Positions 61,921 to 64,000 of a DNA stretch of 64,000 nt are shown here, piece by piece. The stretch covers positions 1,978,850,576 to 1,978,914,575 of the forward strand of contig OY728136.1 of NCBI GenBank assembly GCA_963277665.1, in the 5' to 3' direction. A program made the position numbers and the translations under genes. This DNA is from Viscum album (taxonomy: Eukaryota > Streptophyta > Magnoliopsida > Santalales > Viscaceae). The notes under the pieces were generated by a model. That model was given only the letters and a program-made list of their open reading frames with translations, made no database searches and had not been told where the DNA came from. How positions within the stretch are numbered: position 1 is the first letter of the stretch; each line of letters opens with the position of its first letter.

Positions 61921-62231
61921 CAACTTGTCTTGATCATTTCTTTATATTCTTGAATAATAAACTTTTGTAAATTTATAATTTCTTAAGGAACTCCTATAAA
62001 GATTATTATTCATTTCATATCACATATTTTAATGTCATAATAATTGGTTGATAATATGAGTTCATATCAGACGTTTTTGTCGATGTTTGGTACATGAGTC
62101 AAAAATTGAACTTGTTGGAAAATAATTTTCCATGTAGTTATAGGTACATCATATCCAGAATAGTATTGATGTTTCAAATATCATATATATCCAGTATATA
62201 TTAATTTTATACTATTACATATCATTTGGAG

Positions 62232-62300
62232 ATAAAAATTAAACGCACCGTTCATGGAGACGGTAGGCCGTACGTACGCATGAAAGCTACTTTCATTTTT
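62232..62300 (-). repeat. Conserved LTR hairpin, copy 7 (LTR 3, a)
   Basis: GTTCATG arm with GGTAGGCCGTACGTACG; the partner arm has CATGAAA, one mismatch. Confidence 0.6.
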
Positions 62301-62439
62301 AGTCATATTAATGGAATTAAAAAAATGAGAGATATATATATGTTATTATTCCAGAATGATATCCATCATTTAGATGTAATATATTACATATATATCCATT
62401 ATATATATGTACTTATAATAGTACATAACATTTTGAGAT

Positions 62440-62508
62440 AATAAATGAAATGTACCGTTCATGGAGACGGTAAGCCGTACGTATGCATGAACGCTACATT
62501 CATTTCTA
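62440..62508 (-). repeat. Conserved LTR hairpin, copy 8 (LTR 3, b)
   Basis: Both GTTCATG and CATGAAC intact; the central palindrome has one change (CGTACGTATG). Confidence 0.66.
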
Positions 62509-63226
62509 TGTCATATTAATGGAATTAAAACTTAATGAGAGGTATGTATATTTTAATTCCAGAATTATATTCATCATCTATATTTAACATAAATCATATA
62601 TAATAACTTTAAATACATCCTTTATACATCCCACGTATGGCATTAACGAATCAAATCACTTTGAGGGGGCGGTAGTCCGCACTTCCTAAAATGAAAATAT
62701 CGTGTTTACCCACAATGGAAACCATAAAGGAATGCAAAAAAAAAATACATAAGATTAATTAAAACATAAAAATATTATATATCACATATAAATATAGTGA
62801 CATTTTAATGGCCACCTTTTAAGGTGTTATATGAGTGTTGAACAATCATCGTTTCGTGAGGCAGAAATTCTCCATCCACAAAAACAGTATGTTCTTTAAC
62901 CATTTGATGTAGGTGTGTGTAAGTTTAGCTTGAATTATTCTTATAAAAACATCCTAGTATATTTAATATACTGTATTTGTTACAAAAGAAATAAATAAAA
63001 AGAGTTTATGGGGTTGGAGAAGCAAAATAAAACAAAAGAACACAAGTGAAGACATTACCTTAAAATCGTGTAACTTCCTTTGGTTTGAGCTCAAAGGATT
63101 CCTTGGGAAGAATTCTGCCCAAAGTGAGGCATCAAGGAGTTATAGAGGGATGTGGAGAGACAAAATTAACTGGGGTTGTCCGATCCAAAGGCTTTGTATG
63201 TGTGGGTAAGGAGGTAGAGGTGGGGG

Positions 63227-63236
63227 CCTTTTATAA
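63227..63236 (-). promoter_or_regulatory. Gypsy-4 LTR 3 TATA box
   Basis: TTATAAAAGG on the minus strand, same position in the LTR as in copies 1 and 2. Confidence 0.55.
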
Positions 63237-64000
63237 GAGGAGAGGAGGGGCATTCTTGGAAAGTAAAGAAATGTTACTTTATTTTAGAATGCGTTTCGGA
63301 TTTTAATGGTCCCTAATTGATTTGTTTTGAGGATAAGGTGATAAGGGTTTGAAATCCACTCATCCAATAGGTTTTGGACATGTGTAGGTATTATATTTTA
63401 CATTATCTTCCCATTTTATTTAAATCGTTAAATAATGAGGTCATCGCTGCATCATCATGATGTCATAAATAACTTAATTTATTTAATGTCTAAAAATTAT
63501 AAAATAAATACTATGATGTAGGAAATATTTTTAGCTTTACCATTAATATTTATAGTGAAAATTATGACTTGTATAACCTCATGTAAAAATTGTTTTAGTA
63601 AAACATCTCATGTTTGTCTCATTTTTACTTTAACATTAAATAAAAAGGTATTTATGTCATTTTCCAACCAAAGTGGCTCCATGGGGTCCCCAAGTTGACC
63701 CATGGACTGTCTTGGTCGGACATGACACATACAATGAGGGTAAGACATGTGTCTAGGTCATTTCATTTTATTAAATCATTATTCTTACCTTAAACTACAC
63801 TAATTATCTCTAATCGTGATTAAAAACTTAATAAGTTACTATTCACCAAAAAATTATTTTAATCCAATTGAACCAAATTTTACTTCTTAATGAAAATCAT
63901 TTATGTCAGATTTTTAAAATTCAAAACACAAAGATGGCAAAATTTCATTTAAACGGAAAAGCAGTTTTTATAAGTTCCACTTAGTGGTTTCACTATTCAT

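Larger units (their letters stand above)
46556..64000 (-). mobile_element. Gypsy-4: tandem LTR-internal-LTR-internal-LTR array of a 5-kb-LTR element
   Basis: Three LTRs (46556-51549, 53220-58207, 59878 to the edge) alternate with two internal regions of equal length (51550-53219 and 58208-59877, each 1670 bp). The repeat period is 6664 then 6658 bp. Each internal region has its PBS next to the LTR on its right and a gag stub, so both units have the same minus orientation and share the middle LTR. No pol is encoded. The array is inserted into the right LTR of Gypsy-3. Confidence 0.9.
59878..64000 (-). repeat. Gypsy-4 LTR 3, cut by the window edge
   Basis: 4123 bp visible. The last bases correspond to about 50678 of LTR 1, so about 870 bases remain outside. 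It starts TATAAGGATCCAGCC. Confidence 0.88.

Overview
This is nuclear DNA of a flowering plant with a large, repeat-filled genome. It is strongly AT-rich. Every recognisable protein domain belongs to plant transposable elements: Ty1/copia and Ty3/gypsy LTR retrotransposons primed by initiator-Met tRNA, plus an En/Spm (CACTA) TNP2 transposase. I see no intact host gene. The species cannot be told from this window. Almost all coding remnants are broken by stops and frameshifts, so the longest open frames are fragments.

Left half (about 1-31.8 kb): one ancient CACTA transposase gene on the + strand begins at 1061 and ends near 30.2 kb. It was split twice. Copia-1 (2214-20635) landed in the first third, and Copia-2 (21287-28528) landed between two later motifs. 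Gypsy-1 (10762-20560, minus strand) then inserted inside the 3' LTR of Copia-1. The three pieces of TNP2 (1061-2213, 20636-21286, 28529-about 30290) add up to about 3.4 kb, the expected length of one TNP2-like gene. A possible first exon of a second CACTA gene follows at 30480. The extreme left edge carries a GC-richer open frame on the minus strand that runs off the window.

Right half (31.8-64 kb): Gypsy-2 (+) has a long 5' LTR holding an unexplained 89-codon ORF, then gag, protease and integrase, but its reverse transcriptase and RNase H core is deleted. It is interrupted at 38151 by Gypsy-3 (minus strand), a large-LTR element (3.7-kb LTRs) that encodes only gag. The right LTR of Gypsy-3 is in turn interrupted at 46555 by Gypsy-4. 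Gypsy-4 is a tandem LTR-internal-LTR-internal-LTR array with LTRs of about 5.0 kb and two 1670-bp internal regions that keep only a 55-codon gag stub. The array continues past the right edge.

Gypsy-2, -3 and -4 look like one lineage. They share the same PBS and an acceptor-like site just before gag. Gypsy-2 and -3 share a post-PBS leader and similar gag proteins, and Gypsy-3 and -4 share long LTR stretches, a tRNA-like insert and a conserved hairpin. Most interesting are the Gypsy-4 tandem array, the hairpin found eight times in the Gypsy-3/4 LTRs, the ORF in the Gypsy-2 LTR, and the CACTA gene recoverable from under three later insertions.

Element names are local to this annotation. Alignments were made by eye; no similarity search was run.
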